This document shows, piece by piece, positions 8,707 through 17,594 of a DNA stretch of 64,000 bases (within the stretch, counting starts at the first letter, position 1; each line of letters begins with the position of its first letter). The stretch is taken from positions 3,066,501-3,130,500 of the forward strand of contig CP041667.1 of NCBI GenBank assembly GCA_007361935.1, written 5' to 3'. The position numbers and the translations under genes were made by a program. Source of the DNA: Lachnospiraceae bacterium KGMB03038. Its GTDB lineage: Bacteria > Bacillota > Clostridia > Lachnospirales > Lachnospiraceae. Below the pieces are notes generated by a model. It searched no databases. It saw only the letters and a list, made by a program, of their open reading frames with translations, and was not told where the DNA came from.

Positions 8707-9474
8707 TTGCCAAGGCCGCGAAAATGCAGGCGTGTCTGCTCTATGCCTTCTATCCATGGATTTACTCCGATTCCGGATCAGCCCGACTGTTCTCCGGTGA
8801 TCCTGACGGTGGATGAATATGAGGCGGTCCGCCTGATCGATAAGGAAGGGTTTTCCCAAGAGGAATGCAGTTCTTATATGGCGGTGGCCCGGACCACAGT
8901 TCAGCAGATCTACGCTTCTGCCCGGCACAAGCTTGCCCTGGCTCTGGTAGACGGCCTCCCCTTAAAGATCGAAGGCGGGGACTACCGTCTCTGCGACGGC
9001 GCGGAAAAGGCGTGCAACTGCGGCGGATGCCGCAGACATAGAATACAGAATAATATCCAGGAGGAACAAGAAATGAAAATTGCAGTAACTTATGAAAATG
9101 GAGAAGTTTTTCAGCATTTTGGACACACGGAACAGTTCAAGCTCTATACCGTGTCTGATCGGAAGATCACCGACTCTTCTGTTGTGGACACCAACGGAAG
9201 CGGCCACGGCGCGCTGGCTGATTTCCTGAAGGAATACGGCGTTGATACCTTGATCTGCGGCGGCATCGGCGGCGGCGCCCGCACAGCTCTAGCCGAGGCC
9301 GGTATCCATCTGTATCCCGGCGTGACCGGCGCGGCGGACCAGGCTGTAGAAGCGCTTCTGGAAGACCGTCTGGAATACGATCCCGACACCCTCTGCAGCC
9401 ATCACGGGGAACATCACCATGAGGGACATGACTGTGGTTCCCACGGCTGCGGCGGACATTCCTGCCACGAGTAG
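8707..9474 (+). CDS. DUF134 - NifX/NifB-type cluster-binding fusion protein
   Basis: 255 residues. Residues 1-95 are a DUF134 helix-turn-helix (PRPRKCRRVCSMP at the start, then a sigma-70-like segment FSQEECSSYMAVARTTVQQI). From residue 123 (MKIAVTYENGEVFQHFGH) a dinitrogenase iron-molybdenum cofactor-binding (NifX/NafY-like) domain follows, ending in a His/Cys-rich tail such as HHGEHHHEGHDC. TTG start at 8707 from GGAGGTG. An internal AGGAGG at 9059-9064 stands 8 bp before ATG 9073, so the cofactor domain may also be made alone. Likely an iron-sulfur or metal-responsive regulator; no nif genes are nearby. Confidence 0.85.
   Translation: MPRPRKCRRVCSMPSIHGFTPIPDQPDCSPVILTVDEYEAVRLIDKEGFSQEECSSYMAVARTTVQQIYASARHKLALALVDGLPLKIEGGDYRLCDGAEKACNCGGCRRHRIQNNIQEEQEMKIAVTYENGEVFQHFGHTEQFKLYTVSDRKITDSSVVDTNGSGHGALADFLKEYGVDTLICGGIGGGARTALAEAGIHLYPGVTGAADQAVEALLEDRLEYDPDTLCSHHGEHHHEGHDCGSHGCGGHSCHE
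9059..9075 (+). promoter_or_regulatory. Internal ribosome binding site and start inside the DUF134-NifX gene
   Basis: AGGAGG at 9059-9064 followed by 8 bases and an in-frame ATG at 9073. It would yield a 133-residue product consisting only of the NifX-like domain and metal-binding tail. Confidence 0.6.
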
Positions 9475-9499
9475 ATGAGCGGAAGTTTATCTGATAAAT

Positions 9500-9530
9500 G
9501 GCCTGTCTGAGTTCAGACAGGCCGTTTCTT
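9500..9530 (+). terminator. Terminator of the DUF134-NifX gene
   Basis: Stem GGCCTGTCTGA / TCAGACAGGCC with a 2-base loop followed by GTTTCTT; 25 bp after the stop codon. Confidence 0.8.
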
Positions 9531-9641
9531 CTATAAATAATGTTTTTCTTTTTCTGTAAGTTTGCCGAGCAGCGTCTTAATTCCAAGGATTGCCGCTCCA
9601 ACAAGGGATACGATCGCTGCCGCTTTCAAAAATATTCTCAT
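9531..9641 (-). CDS. 36-residue membrane peptide, hypothetical
   Basis: The minus strand from ATG 9641 gives a 36-residue peptide opening MRIFLKAAAIVSLVGAAILG and ending EKEKHYL. One hydrophobic segment (about residues 3-26) is followed by a charged tail, a typical small membrane protein. A purine-rich AGAGAGGA lies 8 bp upstream. No homologue is recognised. It sits between the DUF134-NifX terminator and the next minus-strand gene. Confidence 0.45.
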   Translation of the reverse strand: MRIFLKAAAIVSLVGAAILGIKTLLGKLTEKEKHYL

Positions 9642-9682
9642 ACTTATCCTCTCTTTCTCCCCATTTTTAGACGATGGGGACG

Positions 9683-9991
9683 TCAACTCTTTACTTCTTC
9701 AGCCTTCCTGTAGGAAATTTCTCCTCTCACTGCCAAAAGGCGAAGTCCCTGATACGGCTCTCTTTGGCAGCAAAAGATTGTTCCATCGGTGATCTCCACC
9801 GTGATTTTATTCTCCCAGTCCTGGGGAATGTAAAGCTTCTTACAGATTCGATAGTCCTTGGCCTCTTTCCTAGACATCACAAAGCTTGTCACCGGCTGTG
9901 TCTCCTTTTCTAATATCCAGCTCATAAATTTTGCTGACATGATTTCTATCCTCCGGATTCCTGTAGTCCACATATCATACACCGTTTCCAT
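9683..9991 (-). CDS. Hypothetical protein, 102 residues
   Basis: No family recognised. The protein is soluble, mixed charge, with a central KKLYIPQDWENKITVEITDG stretch suggesting a small beta-rich domain and two cysteines (CC near residue 77). Two starts are possible, each with a good GGAGG site 6 bp upstream: ATG 9991 (102 residues) and ATG 9940 (85 residues, MSAKFMSWILEKE). It is followed on the same strand by the 36-residue membrane peptide. Confidence 0.55.
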   Translation of the reverse strand: METVYDMWTTGIRRIEIMSAKFMSWILEKETQPVTSFVMSRKEAKDYRICKKLYIPQDWENKITVEITDGTIFCCQREPYQGLRLLAVRGEISYRKAEEVKS

Positions 9992-10057
9992 CTTCTTCCT
10001 CCTGGCAGTCCCTATTTCATCAGTTATCTATCCGCGGCATACAATGCTGCCTCATTT

Positions 10058-11122
10058 TTAGCTTTGAGAGAACACAACATTTCTGCCGCTTTCTCCATAA
10101 CTCTTGCAGAATCCTTCTTCCATCAGCCACTTTGCCTCATCCCTTAGGGTCTCCTCATAGGGCCTGGTGTGATATCCCAGTTCCCGCTCCGCCTTAGAAG
10201 AGTCAAACTGATTATTTCTGGCCAGATTATACACGGCAAACTTCGTCATCATAGGCTTTTCTCCCGTCTTTTCCGCCTTTTTCTCCATCCACTGAGCCAG
10301 TTTATAAGCCATACCGATCGGCACATACAGATACGGCTTCTTACAGCCGCTGGCTTTGTGGAGCATCTGGCACATTTCCTTTAACGTTACTTCCTTATTC
10401 CCAAGGATATAACATTCACCAATCCTTCCCTTATCCGCCGCGCTTACACAGCCATGAGCCAAGTCCCGCACATCACAGAGGTTAAACGAACCGCCCATGC
10501 CTATTGGCATCTCGCCGTTCATGATCTTGATGACCGTCCCTGTGGTCTCGCCCACCGCATGATCTTCCGGTCCCAGGATCCCGCTTGGGTGAACGACGCA
10601 GGCTTTCAATCCTCTTTCCGCGCAGGCATCCAGCACCGCCTGGGTAGCCAAGGCTTTTGATTGACTGTAACATCCCACCTGCCTGCTTTCATCGATGGGT
10701 GTAAACTGGTCCGTCTCCCGGATCAAAGTTCCCTTGGGCTGCTCTTTGATCGCCCCTGTAGAACTGACATATACCATCTTCTGACATTCGGGATGTTTCA
10801 GACATTGGTCGATCATATTCTCTGTCCCGCCCACGTTAACATCCATTAATTTCTGATTAAAGGCCGCGTTTGTCGTTACCATGCTGGCGCAGTGGATAAC
10901 GATCGACGTTTGTCCCTCTGGGATGGTGAAAAACCGTTCCAGGGAATCCACATCACAAAGGTCTCCCTTCACAATCTCCACTTCCTTTGGAACATATTGG
11001 GCGGCCCGGTCGCCCGCAAGCACCAGCGCTCTTACCTTGCTTCCCCGTTCCAGCAGTTCATGGCAGATATGGCTTCCCAGGAAACCTGCCGCCCCTGTTA
11101 CCAGATACACTATGTTTTCCAT
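10058..11122 (-). CDS. NAD-dependent epimerase/dehydratase (extended SDR)
   Basis: 354 residues. The Rossmann motif is VTGAAGFLGSH near the N-terminus, and the active-site YSQSKA (YxxxK) lies near residue 152. The order and the substrate-binding half resemble dihydroflavonol-4-reductase-like SDRs rather than sugar epimerases. Such enzymes reduce or epimerise hydroxyl/keto groups with NAD(P). The substrate is not known and no pathway partners are adjacent. Confidence 0.85.
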   Translation of the reverse strand: MENIVYLVTGAAGFLGSHICHELLERGSKVRALVLAGDRAAQYVPKEVEIVKGDLCDVDSLERFFTIPEGQTSIVIHCASMVTTNAAFNQKLMDVNVGGTENMIDQCLKHPECQKMVYVSSTGAIKEQPKGTLIRETDQFTPIDESRQVGCYSQSKALATQAVLDACAERGLKACVVHPSGILGPEDHAVGETTGTVIKIMNGEMPIGMGGSFNLCDVRDLAHGCVSAADKGRIGECYILGNKEVTLKEMCQMLHKASGCKKPYLYVPIGMAYKLAQWMEKKAEKTGEKPMMTKFAVYNLARNNQFDSSKAERELGYHTRPYEETLRDEAKWLMEEGFCKSYGESGRNVVFSQS

Positions 11123-11244
11123 AAAAAAGACCTCGCTTTCTCAATCTTATTGCCATCTGACGAGATCAAATATAAACGAAGTCTATTGCCCTTTTATTTC
11201 TGTATAATTTCTATTTTGTTAATTCCGTTTTTCCGCAGAAATAG

Positions 11245-11276
11245 AAAAAAGGCAGCGTCTCTTTGACTGACTGCCT
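11245..11276 (-). terminator. Terminator after the 122-residue membrane protein gene
   Basis: On the minus strand AAGGCAG...CTGCCTT with inner pairs AGTC/GAC, followed by TTTTTT; 13 bp after the stop at 11289. Confidence 0.75.
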
Positions 11277-11288
11277 TGAACATTCCTC

Positions 11289-11657
11289 CTATTTCAAGCC
11301 TTTGGTCAGCGGGATCAGGCATAAAAGAAGTACGATCCCCACAATTCCAACCAGGATTCCCATGATTATACTGCTCCATACCATCGTCAGGCACATTCCC
11401 ACGCCAAGGATCAAGGCTCCGGCAATACCAAGCAGAACGGTTCCAATAATTTTCCCTGACAGGCGGACCGGACTTTTCTTTTCCATTCTCCGCCACACCA
11501 GCACCATGACCAGCAGTACAGCCGCTCCGATCACGCCCATAATAATCCCCTGATCAAAAGCGTTCCACTCCGGGATCAATGTCATACACATTCCCAGCGC
11601 AAACAGGATTCCTCCGATGGTTGACAAGATCATTGCTACAAAACTACTCTTCTTCAT
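11289..11657 (-). CDS. Four-segment membrane protein with an internal repeat, hypothetical
   Basis: 122 residues with four hydrophobic segments. The two halves echo each other: ILSTIGGILFALGMCMTLI in the first and a GTVLLGIAGALILGVGMCLT segment in the second, suggesting an internal duplication. No family function is known to me. It starts 3 bp after the stop of the 86-residue GGYKKIEE protein, so the two form an operon. Confidence 0.65.
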   Translation of the reverse strand: MKKSSFVAMILSTIGGILFALGMCMTLIPEWNAFDQGIIMGVIGAAVLLVMVLVWRRMEKKSPVRLSGKIIGTVLLGIAGALILGVGMCLTMVWSSIIMGILVGIVGIVLLLCLIPLTKGLK

Positions 11658-11660
11658 TTT

Positions 11661-11921
11661 TTACCTCTCCCTTCTTCTTTGTTCTTCCTTTTCCCTCTGC
11701 TGTTTTTCTTCTGCCAGCCTTGCCTTGGCTTCTTCCACAGTTTCTCCGTCTCTGGTCAAAAACTCGTCCACAAATGCATCTGACATTTTGATAAATCCAT
11801 TTACGGCGTCTTCTTCGATTTTCTTATAGCCGCCTACTACCCCTTCTTCGATCTTCTTATAGCCGCCCACCACTTTCTCGGCTATTTTCTCATTTTTCTC
11901 TGCCAGTTTTGACTTAGCCAC
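11661..11921 (-). CDS. Small charged protein with a repeated VVGGYKKIEE motif
   Basis: 86 residues. The motif VVGGYKKIEE occurs twice in tandem (about residues 17-37) with a third relaxed copy (AVNGFIKMSD). The C-terminal third is a charged helix ending in an Arg/Glu-rich tail. Related short proteins occur in Lachnospiraceae with unknown role. It is soluble, likely helical, and co-transcribed with the four-segment membrane protein. A strong AGGAGG-type site (11928-11935) precedes the ATG. Confidence 0.65.
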   Translation of the reverse strand: MAKSKLAEKNEKIAEKVVGGYKKIEEGVVGGYKKIEEDAVNGFIKMSDAFVDEFLTRDGETVEEAKARLAEEKQQREKEEQRRRER

Positions 11922-12092
11922 GATTCATTTCCTCCTTTTGATATCTTCTTTTGACTCTGTAAGAATATCCCGTTTCTGTTGCAAAATCGTTTCTGTTTTG
12001 TTTCTGAAATATGAATCCTGCCGAATTTTTCAAAATACCATCTATCTTCCGCCATGAAATCCTTCTTAAGAAACGCCCCGCGGCTCTTTCAG

Positions 12093-12992
12093 TTATAACC
12101 CCGGAGATTCTTTCCTTTTATGGGCATAACAGATCATACTGATGCCCAATGCGGCAATAAGTACACATACCGCCATTCCGGTCATGCCATTCATCCGATC
12201 CGCATCCAGGCTTCCTGTTTCCTGAAAGGAAGCCAGCATGGTCATCTGCAGCGTCAGCATGGATACCAGCGCGTCAGCCACCCCTATATTGCGGATCGTG
12301 ATCAGGATGGGTGACTGCATTTTTCTCACTTTTACCATATTGATCACAGCCATTGTGATCTTATAAAACGTATATGCCGCTATAGATATGGCGATGATAT
12401 CGGGATAACTGCGGGCTCTCCCTTTCGCTATCGTCAGCAGGACAACTCCGCTCAGCGCCAGATTTAACACCAAAAGCAGGAGGCCATCTATTTTTATAAC
12501 TGCCAGCTCCGCTTCTCTGATCCTCTTTTGATCTTCCATCTTGGATATTTTTCTTTCTGTATTCACCGCCTGATAGCGCATGAGCCCCAGCAGACTGTAG
12601 TAGACGGCCATCGCAATGAACCAGGACGACTGATTCAAAACGCCGATCACACCGTTATATATGGTATAAACCACATTGATCACAAAGCTTGGCAGGGTGG
12701 TCAAAACCGTTCGAAACCTGTAGTCTTCCAGGAAATGAGCTCCAAAAACCGTCTTCTTTCCCAGCATCAGCACTCTCCCTGCCGCTCCTTTTATCACATC
12801 TTTATATAAGCATATACCGGCCATCGTCAGCGAAATGGCCGCAAGAATATATACGACGATCCCTATAAAATCCGGCAGCAAATTTTTCTGCGACTGGACC
12901 ACAGACAGGACAGAAACTACTGCCGCCGCCAGGTAAATGATCCAATGCGCGATCTTGTTTCTCTTCATCTTTTTCAGCAGTGTTGCTGGCAC
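12093..12992 (-). CDS. Polytopic membrane protein, hypothetical
   Basis: 299 residues with about seven or eight membrane segments (first at about 15-32, last near 270-290) and a short charged loop about residues 148-165 (ERKISKMEDQKRIREAE). No transporter signature recognised and no named family can be assigned. Stands alone on the minus strand; the divergent region 12993-13193 separates it from the TetR-controlled operon. Confidence 0.6.
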   Translation of the reverse strand: MPATLLKKMKRNKIAHWIIYLAAAVVSVLSVVQSQKNLLPDFIGIVVYILAAISLTMAGICLYKDVIKGAAGRVLMLGKKTVFGAHFLEDYRFRTVLTTLPSFVINVVYTIYNGVIGVLNQSSWFIAMAVYYSLLGLMRYQAVNTERKISKMEDQKRIREAELAVIKIDGLLLLVLNLALSGVVLLTIAKGRARSYPDIIAISIAAYTFYKITMAVINMVKVRKMQSPILITIRNIGVADALVSMLTLQMTMLASFQETGSLDADRMNGMTGMAVCVLIAALGISMICYAHKRKESPGL

Positions 12993-13118
12993 TGCTCTTC
13001 CCTCCTTTTCCCATTATCCGACTGATCTCTTATTTACTTTACTTATGGATTTTCCTTTTGTGCGGCAACACTATATCACAGTTTTGTTTCATTTTTGTTT
13101 CTATTTTTTATAATTGTA

Positions 13119-13168
13119 TTGACACAGTGTCAGCATCGATATACAATAGCACTGTTGACACGATGTCA
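13119..13168 (+). promoter_or_regulatory. Promoter with two TetR-type operators
   Basis: Consensus promoter TTGACA (13119-13124), 17-bp spacer, TACAAT (13142-13147). Two near-identical inverted repeats TGACACnnTGTCA lie at 13120-13132, over the -35 box, and 13156-13168, just past the start point; centres are 36 bp apart. They are likely operators for the TetR protein encoded second in this operon. Confidence 0.8.
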
Positions 13169-13193
13169 GTATCAGAAAGTGAGGAAATGACCT

Positions 13194-13742
13194 ATGAAGA
13201 AAAATATTGGTTCTACATTAGCTTTATATCCTACTCCGCTTGTTGTCGTTGGCGCCATGGCCGGCGAAAAGCCAACCTGGACATTAGTAGGACATGTGGG
13301 CATCATTGGGCACGACCGAATTTTAGTAAGTCTTGCGTCCAATCATTACATTAACAGCTTTATTAACGAAGGGAAAAAGCTGTCTTTAAATATCGTTGAC
13401 AGTTCCTGTCTTCCGGAGGCTGACTATGTAGGCAGCGTAAGCGGGGCCAAAACAGACAAATCCAACGTATTCGACTATGAAGTCGGAGCGGCCGGGACTC
13501 CCATCATCCAAAAGGTACCGTTGGCAATGGAATGTACCGTTGTTGATGTTTACAATTCCAAAGGTTTTGAAAATTTCATCTGTACCATCGACAGTACTCT
13601 GGTCGAAGAAACTTGCCTGAATGAAGAAGGACGTATTGATTACCACAAGCTAAAGCCAGTACTTTTTGAGTTCCCGACTTACGAATACATACAGACCGGC
13701 GAAGTCTTGGGGAAATGTCTGTCCTTCAAAAATAACCTGTAA
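13194..13742 (+). CDS. Flavin reductase family protein
   Basis: 182 residues of the flavin reductase-like FMN-binding split-barrel family (STLALYPTPLVVVGAMAG near the start; later motif VSLASNHYINSF). It would use FMN to reduce a small substrate or supply reduced flavin. First gene of a flavin reductase - TetR - aldo/keto reductase operon controlled by the paired operators upstream. The pairing with an aldo/keto reductase suggests detoxification of a carbonyl or quinone compound, by inference. Confidence 0.85.
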   Translation: MKKNIGSTLALYPTPLVVVGAMAGEKPTWTLVGHVGIIGHDRILVSLASNHYINSFINEGKKLSLNIVDSSCLPEADYVGSVSGAKTDKSNVFDYEVGAAGTPIIQKVPLAMECTVVDVYNSKGFENFICTIDSTLVEETCLNEEGRIDYHKLKPVLFEFPTYEYIQTGEVLGKCLSFKNNL

Positions 13743-13774
13743 CAGCCGCAAAACGGATTGGAGAAATACATTGG

Positions 13775-14368
13775 ATGGAAGCCATGACAAAGGAATCAAA
13801 TCAATTGACCGCCCTGCGGCAAAACGAAATCATCGAAGCCTGCAAGTCCCTTTACCAGACAAAAGGGTTCCGGGAAGTAACGATCAAAGAGATCAGCAAG
13901 AAAACCAGTTTTTCCAGGCCTTCCATTTATAATTACTTTGAAACAAAAGAAGAAATATTTCTCGCACTTTTAACAAGAGAATATGACCGTTGGACGGACA
14001 AACTGGAAACTGTCTCAGAGTCCAATGATAATTGGGACCAGGAAGCGTTTGCAAAGGCGCTGGCCCACACACTGGAAGACCAGGAAATCATGCTGAAGAT
14101 CCAGACCATGAACTTATATGAAATCGAGGAAAACAGCCGGGAGGAACGGCTCGCGGAATATAAACGCTCCTTCTACCGCACTATGACTGTCATTGACGAC
14201 TGTCTGGTCTCCTATAAACCTGATATAACAGAATTAGAAAAACAGGATTTCCGCTATGCTTTTTTCCCGTTTATGTATGGAATTTACGCATATGCGCACC
14301 CTACCGAGAAACAGCTTACTGTCATGAAACAAGTGGGAATCCCGCCATACAGAACTGACAGTGTTTGA
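13775..14368 (+). CDS. TetR/AcrR family transcriptional regulator
   Basis: 197 residues. The N-terminal helix-turn-helix is clear (VTIKEISKKTSFSRPSIYNY followed by FETKEEIF); the C-terminal helical half would bind the inducer. It lies 32 bp after the flavin reductase gene and 55 bp before the aldo/keto reductase gene, so it most likely represses its own operon through the TGACACnnTGTCA pair. The ligand is unknown. ATG 13784 is an alternative start. Confidence 0.9.
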   Translation: MEAMTKESNQLTALRQNEIIEACKSLYQTKGFREVTIKEISKKTSFSRPSIYNYFETKEEIFLALLTREYDRWTDKLETVSESNDNWDQEAFAKALAHTLEDQEIMLKIQTMNLYEIEENSREERLAEYKRSFYRTMTVIDDCLVSYKPDITELEKQDFRYAFFPFMYGIYAYAHPTEKQLTVMKQVGIPPYRTDSV

Positions 14369-14423
14369 ACTGGCATTGCATTGTATCCGGCGTCTTCTGC
14401 CGGAAAGATAAGGAGAGATCGAA

Positions 14424-15428
14424 ATGGAATACACAACACTTGGAAACACAAATATAGAAGTATCAAAACTCTGCGTAGGCTGTATGAGTTTCGGAAAACC
14501 CGGAACACTCCACGACTGGACGGTGGACGAGGCCGCGACAGAGAACATTGTAAAGCACGCTCTGGACCTGGGAATCAATTTTTTCGATACCGCAAATGGC
14601 TATTCGGAGGGCACCAGCGAAGAGTATCTGGGCAGAGCTCTTAAGAAAAATGCCGCAAGAGATAAAGTCGTCATCGCTTCAAAGGTCTACTTCAATCCGG
14701 GAAGACTTTCTTCCGAAGCCATCCACCGGGAGATCGATGGGAGCCTGAAGCGTCTCGGCACAGATTATCTCGACCTGTATATCATTCACAGGTTTGATTA
14801 TGGGACGCCGATCGAGGAGACAATGGAAGCGCTGAACGATCTTGTAGTATCCGGGAAGGTGCGTGCCATCGGAGCTTCAGCCATGTACGGATACCAGTTC
14901 TATAATATGCAGTTAGCCGCCAGAGACAATGGCTGGGCACAATTTTCAGCTATGGAAAATCATTACAATCTGCTCTACAGGGAAGACGAACACGAACTGA
15001 TACCAATCTGCCGTCAGATGAATGTATCTCTTATGCCTTACAGCCCTCTTGCAGCCGGGCATCTGACCAGACCAGAATGGAATTCGGACTCTATCCGGAG
15101 CAAGACCGACCGTGCGGCGATGGGAAAATACGACCGCACCCAGGAGCAGGATATGGAAATCGTCCGCAGAGTCCATTCTCTTTCAGAAAGATATGGCGTG
15201 AAAATGCAGCAGATCGCCCTGGCATGGGAATGGGCCAAAGGTGTGGCCTCACCGATCATCGGAGCCACAAAAGCGACTCATTTTGACGATGCCGCCGGAG
15301 CATTTGCTGTAAAACTTACAGCGGAAGATATCGCCTACTTGGAAGAGCCCTATATGCCCCACAGAATCGTGGGCGCTATCGACCAAAATCCTGCCGATGG
15401 AGTTAAGCTGCTGGATGAAAAAAAATAA
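14424..15428 (+). CDS. Aldo/keto reductase
   Basis: 334 residues, (beta/alpha)8 NADPH-dependent oxidoreductase. The catalytic tetrad can be read in NFFDTANGYSEG (Asp, Tyr), the Lys in KVVIASKVYF, and the His in DLYIIHRFD. The C-terminal SPIIGATKATH motif binds NADP phosphate. It resembles the YajO/Tas group. An AAGGAGAG site precedes the ATG. Third gene of the TetR-controlled operon; substrate unknown. Confidence 0.92.
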   Translation: MEYTTLGNTNIEVSKLCVGCMSFGKPGTLHDWTVDEAATENIVKHALDLGINFFDTANGYSEGTSEEYLGRALKKNAARDKVVIASKVYFNPGRLSSEAIHREIDGSLKRLGTDYLDLYIIHRFDYGTPIEETMEALNDLVVSGKVRAIGASAMYGYQFYNMQLAARDNGWAQFSAMENHYNLLYREDEHELIPICRQMNVSLMPYSPLAAGHLTRPEWNSDSIRSKTDRAAMGKYDRTQEQDMEIVRRVHSLSERYGVKMQQIALAWEWAKGVASPIIGATKATHFDDAAGAFAVKLTAEDIAYLEEPYMPHRIVGAIDQNPADGVKLLDEKK

Positions 15429-15440
15429 TTGTTTCATAGT

Positions 15441-15472
15441 AAAATCCCGGAGGTTCAGTCCTCCGGGATTTT
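15441..15472. terminator. Bidirectional terminator
   Basis: Stem AAAATCCCGGAGG / CCTCCGGGATTTT with a short loop, flanked by A/T runs on both sides. It serves the aldo/keto reductase operon (plus) and the P-type ATPase remnant (minus). Confidence 0.85.
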
Positions 15473-15475
15473 AAT

Positions 15476-16009
15476 TCACCTTTTCAATGCTGCATTTAGA
15501 ATTTCAACTAACCTAACAGCATCACTTTCTCCCGTAAGCAGTGATTCATTTGCTTCCAATGTACCTTCTGCTACGATCGCGTCATTGCAGATCTGATTCC
15601 CGCTTTCCAGCACCACCAGATCATCCTCTACGATCTCTTCCAGATCGACCGTTCTTTCCTGACCTTCTCGCCGTACGCATACGCGGGGACGATTTAAAAT
15701 CGACAGCTCATCTACTAATTTTTTTGCTTTCAGTTCCTGGGTGATTCCAATGATGATATTTAAAATAATGATGGCGATAAACAACATGTTTGAATAAGCG
15801 CCTACCGCAAAAAGAAGACCCGCGATCAAAAAGTTCAAAAAATTAAAAAGTGTAAACAAATTCTCAGAAATGATCTTCCCCCTGCTTTTTGTGATCTGTT
15901 CCTGCCGTGTTTCTCCTTTCCCGGCTTCCCTGCGTTCATTCACCTCAAAAGCAGACAAGCCTGATAGGATCTCTTTTTTCTGCCGATCTATATTTTGCTG
16001 TTTTTCCAT
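15476..16009 (-). pseudogene. P-type cation ATPase, N-terminal fragment
   Basis: 177 residues match only the start of an E1-E2 cation ATPase: two membrane segments (LFTLFNFLNFLIAGLLF and LFIAIIILNIIIGI) and the actuator domain ending at the TGES motif (SLLTGESDAV). The phosphorylation motif DKTGT, the ATP-binding domain and the remaining membrane helices are missing; the reading frame ends 13 codons past TGES, just before a terminator. A full protein would be about 850-900 residues. Non-functional remnant at the edge of the decaying region 15.4-19.7 kb. Confidence 0.88.
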
Positions 16010-16115
16010 GCTTTCTTCCTCCCTGTTATCTTTTCTACAACAAAGGATAGCAGGGAGGGCTAAATATTCCGGTAGGATTTCTTAAACAATTCATAAACAA
16101 TTCCGTCTCTTGCGT

Positions 16116-16346
16116 TCATCTTCTGAAAGGTTTCCCGCCCTGCTTAACAGACGGCCGACGTAAATAGACTTCACAGATACCGAGAAAAACAGAGGCCGCG
16201 CACAAAGCGTTTAAAAGAAACATGGAGTTTCCCATAAAATTCATCAGCGGATTGAACCAGTCCAAAATCTGTATGACCACTAATGAAATACTGCAAATAA
16301 TACATATATGTCCCGCAAGTGTTTTTAAGATATTTATCGTTCTCAT
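16116..16346 (-). CDS. Small two-segment membrane protein, hypothetical
   Basis: 76 residues with two hydrophobic segments (about 8-28 and 37-60) and a basic tail. The ATG overlaps the stop of the upstream glycosidase by one base (TAATG), so translation was probably coupled. Function unknown. Because the upstream gene is broken by a stop codon, expression may be reduced by polarity. Confidence 0.55.
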   Translation of the reverse strand: MRTINILKTLAGHICIICSISLVVIQILDWFNPLMNFMGNSMFLLNALCAASVFLGICEVYLRRPSVKQGGKPFRR

Positions 16347-17497
16347 TACAATCCCTCCGTAATAAATATTCCGTCTTCGACTTTATGCCCCGCTCTGTAT
16401 GGATGATTCACTACCCGATCCTTTAATGTCATAAAGGAGCAGTGCCCTCCATCCAGATTATACGCGGCCTTGCAGCCAAGCTTTTCAAACAATCCTGCCA
16501 TTTCATCCAAAAACATTCCTCTGGAATTATCCTGCCTGCCGTCCACGACTAACAGACAATAATGTCCCGGCTCATAATAACCAATGGCGGTCCTTGGGTG
16601 CGATTCCCGGATATAGGACCATGTTTGGAATGTTGTTTTAGCTTTCCCATTATCATCCAGAAGGCTGGGTCCAAAAATCCAGCTCTGATATGCGCCGCTG
16701 TCAATTAACTGCTGCGTATTCATTTCTTCCGGCGCGTATATCTTCATTGTTCCGTCCCAATTCAGCACACAGGTCTCCATATCTGTCTGCTTTGCCCGGT
16801 AGATCACCCCATTCCGGATGATCGTTCCGTTATTTTGATGCCTGCTGTTGCTGTAAGAATCTCCGTTCACGGCAAGAACAGATTTTAAACGTGCCGACAT
16901 GTCAGACAATTTTTCATCATATCCCACTCCATAGACATTCTGCGCAAAACAGGTCTGCAGACATGTAATATCACTGATATAGATATCAGCAAGTACGTAG
17001 GAAATATTCGTTCCATATTGTAAATGTTTGCCTCCCTGCGTCTTATCAAGCCTGCTCGTATCGTATGTATTATAGGAAAGCTGTACAGATACGTTGGGAC
17101 TTGTATATGAAGTATCTGTAGAAACGACTTAATCGGTAAACTTGTCCGCGAATTTCTGATGCCAGTCCTGTGTATCCAGAGATACTTTTGTTGTCGGAAG
17201 ACCGTTGGAATAACTGCTCGTCAGCGACTGTAATTCTTCTTCCCTCGCTTGGGGATCCTCGGTCTGGTTCTCGCCTTGGGACGTGTTTCCCTTATTCTGC
17301 GAAGAGCCTGAATTATCCGGTAACTTTTCCTTATCCTGACCGGAAGAATGATTTGCGGCCTGCGCGACCATTGTCCGCGCGGAGATGCCTTTCTGCGGAA
17401 GCAGATAATTTACGCCATAAATCCCGCATAACAAAAGCGCCGCGATCACCAGGTCAGCCGCAAAAGCAATTATTTTCCCTCTTACTCTTTTTTTCAT
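16346..17497 (-). pseudogene. Phosphodiester glycosidase (NAGPA-like) with an in-frame stop
   Basis: The minus strand 17497-16346 is one continuous frame of 384 codons broken only by a TAA at 17131-17129, between DWHQKFADKFTD and VVSTDTSYTSPNVSV. The first part has a membrane anchor and a Ser/Gln-rich linker. The second holds the phosphodiester glycosidase domain (VYGVGYDEKLSD, VLAVNGDSYS, YCLLVVDGRQ, AYNLDGGHCSFM). Upstream and downstream reading frames agree, so a single substitution (for example AAA or GAA to TAA) explains it. Family members remove blocking sugars or process exopolysaccharide. Restart at 16927 would yield a truncated domain. Confidence 0.88.
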
Positions 17498-17594
17498 CTT
17501 ATCCCTTCTTTCGTCTTATGCTCAAATGTAGTCTATCGGATATATCTAATAACTTCGTATAAATTTGTTAAACAACTTTTAAACAATTTCTTAT

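Noticed and set aside
17129..17131. Stop-codon readthrough or selenocysteine in the glycosidase gene
   Set aside because: The codon is TAA, not TGA, and no SECIS-like stem follows; the gene also lies among other broken genes.
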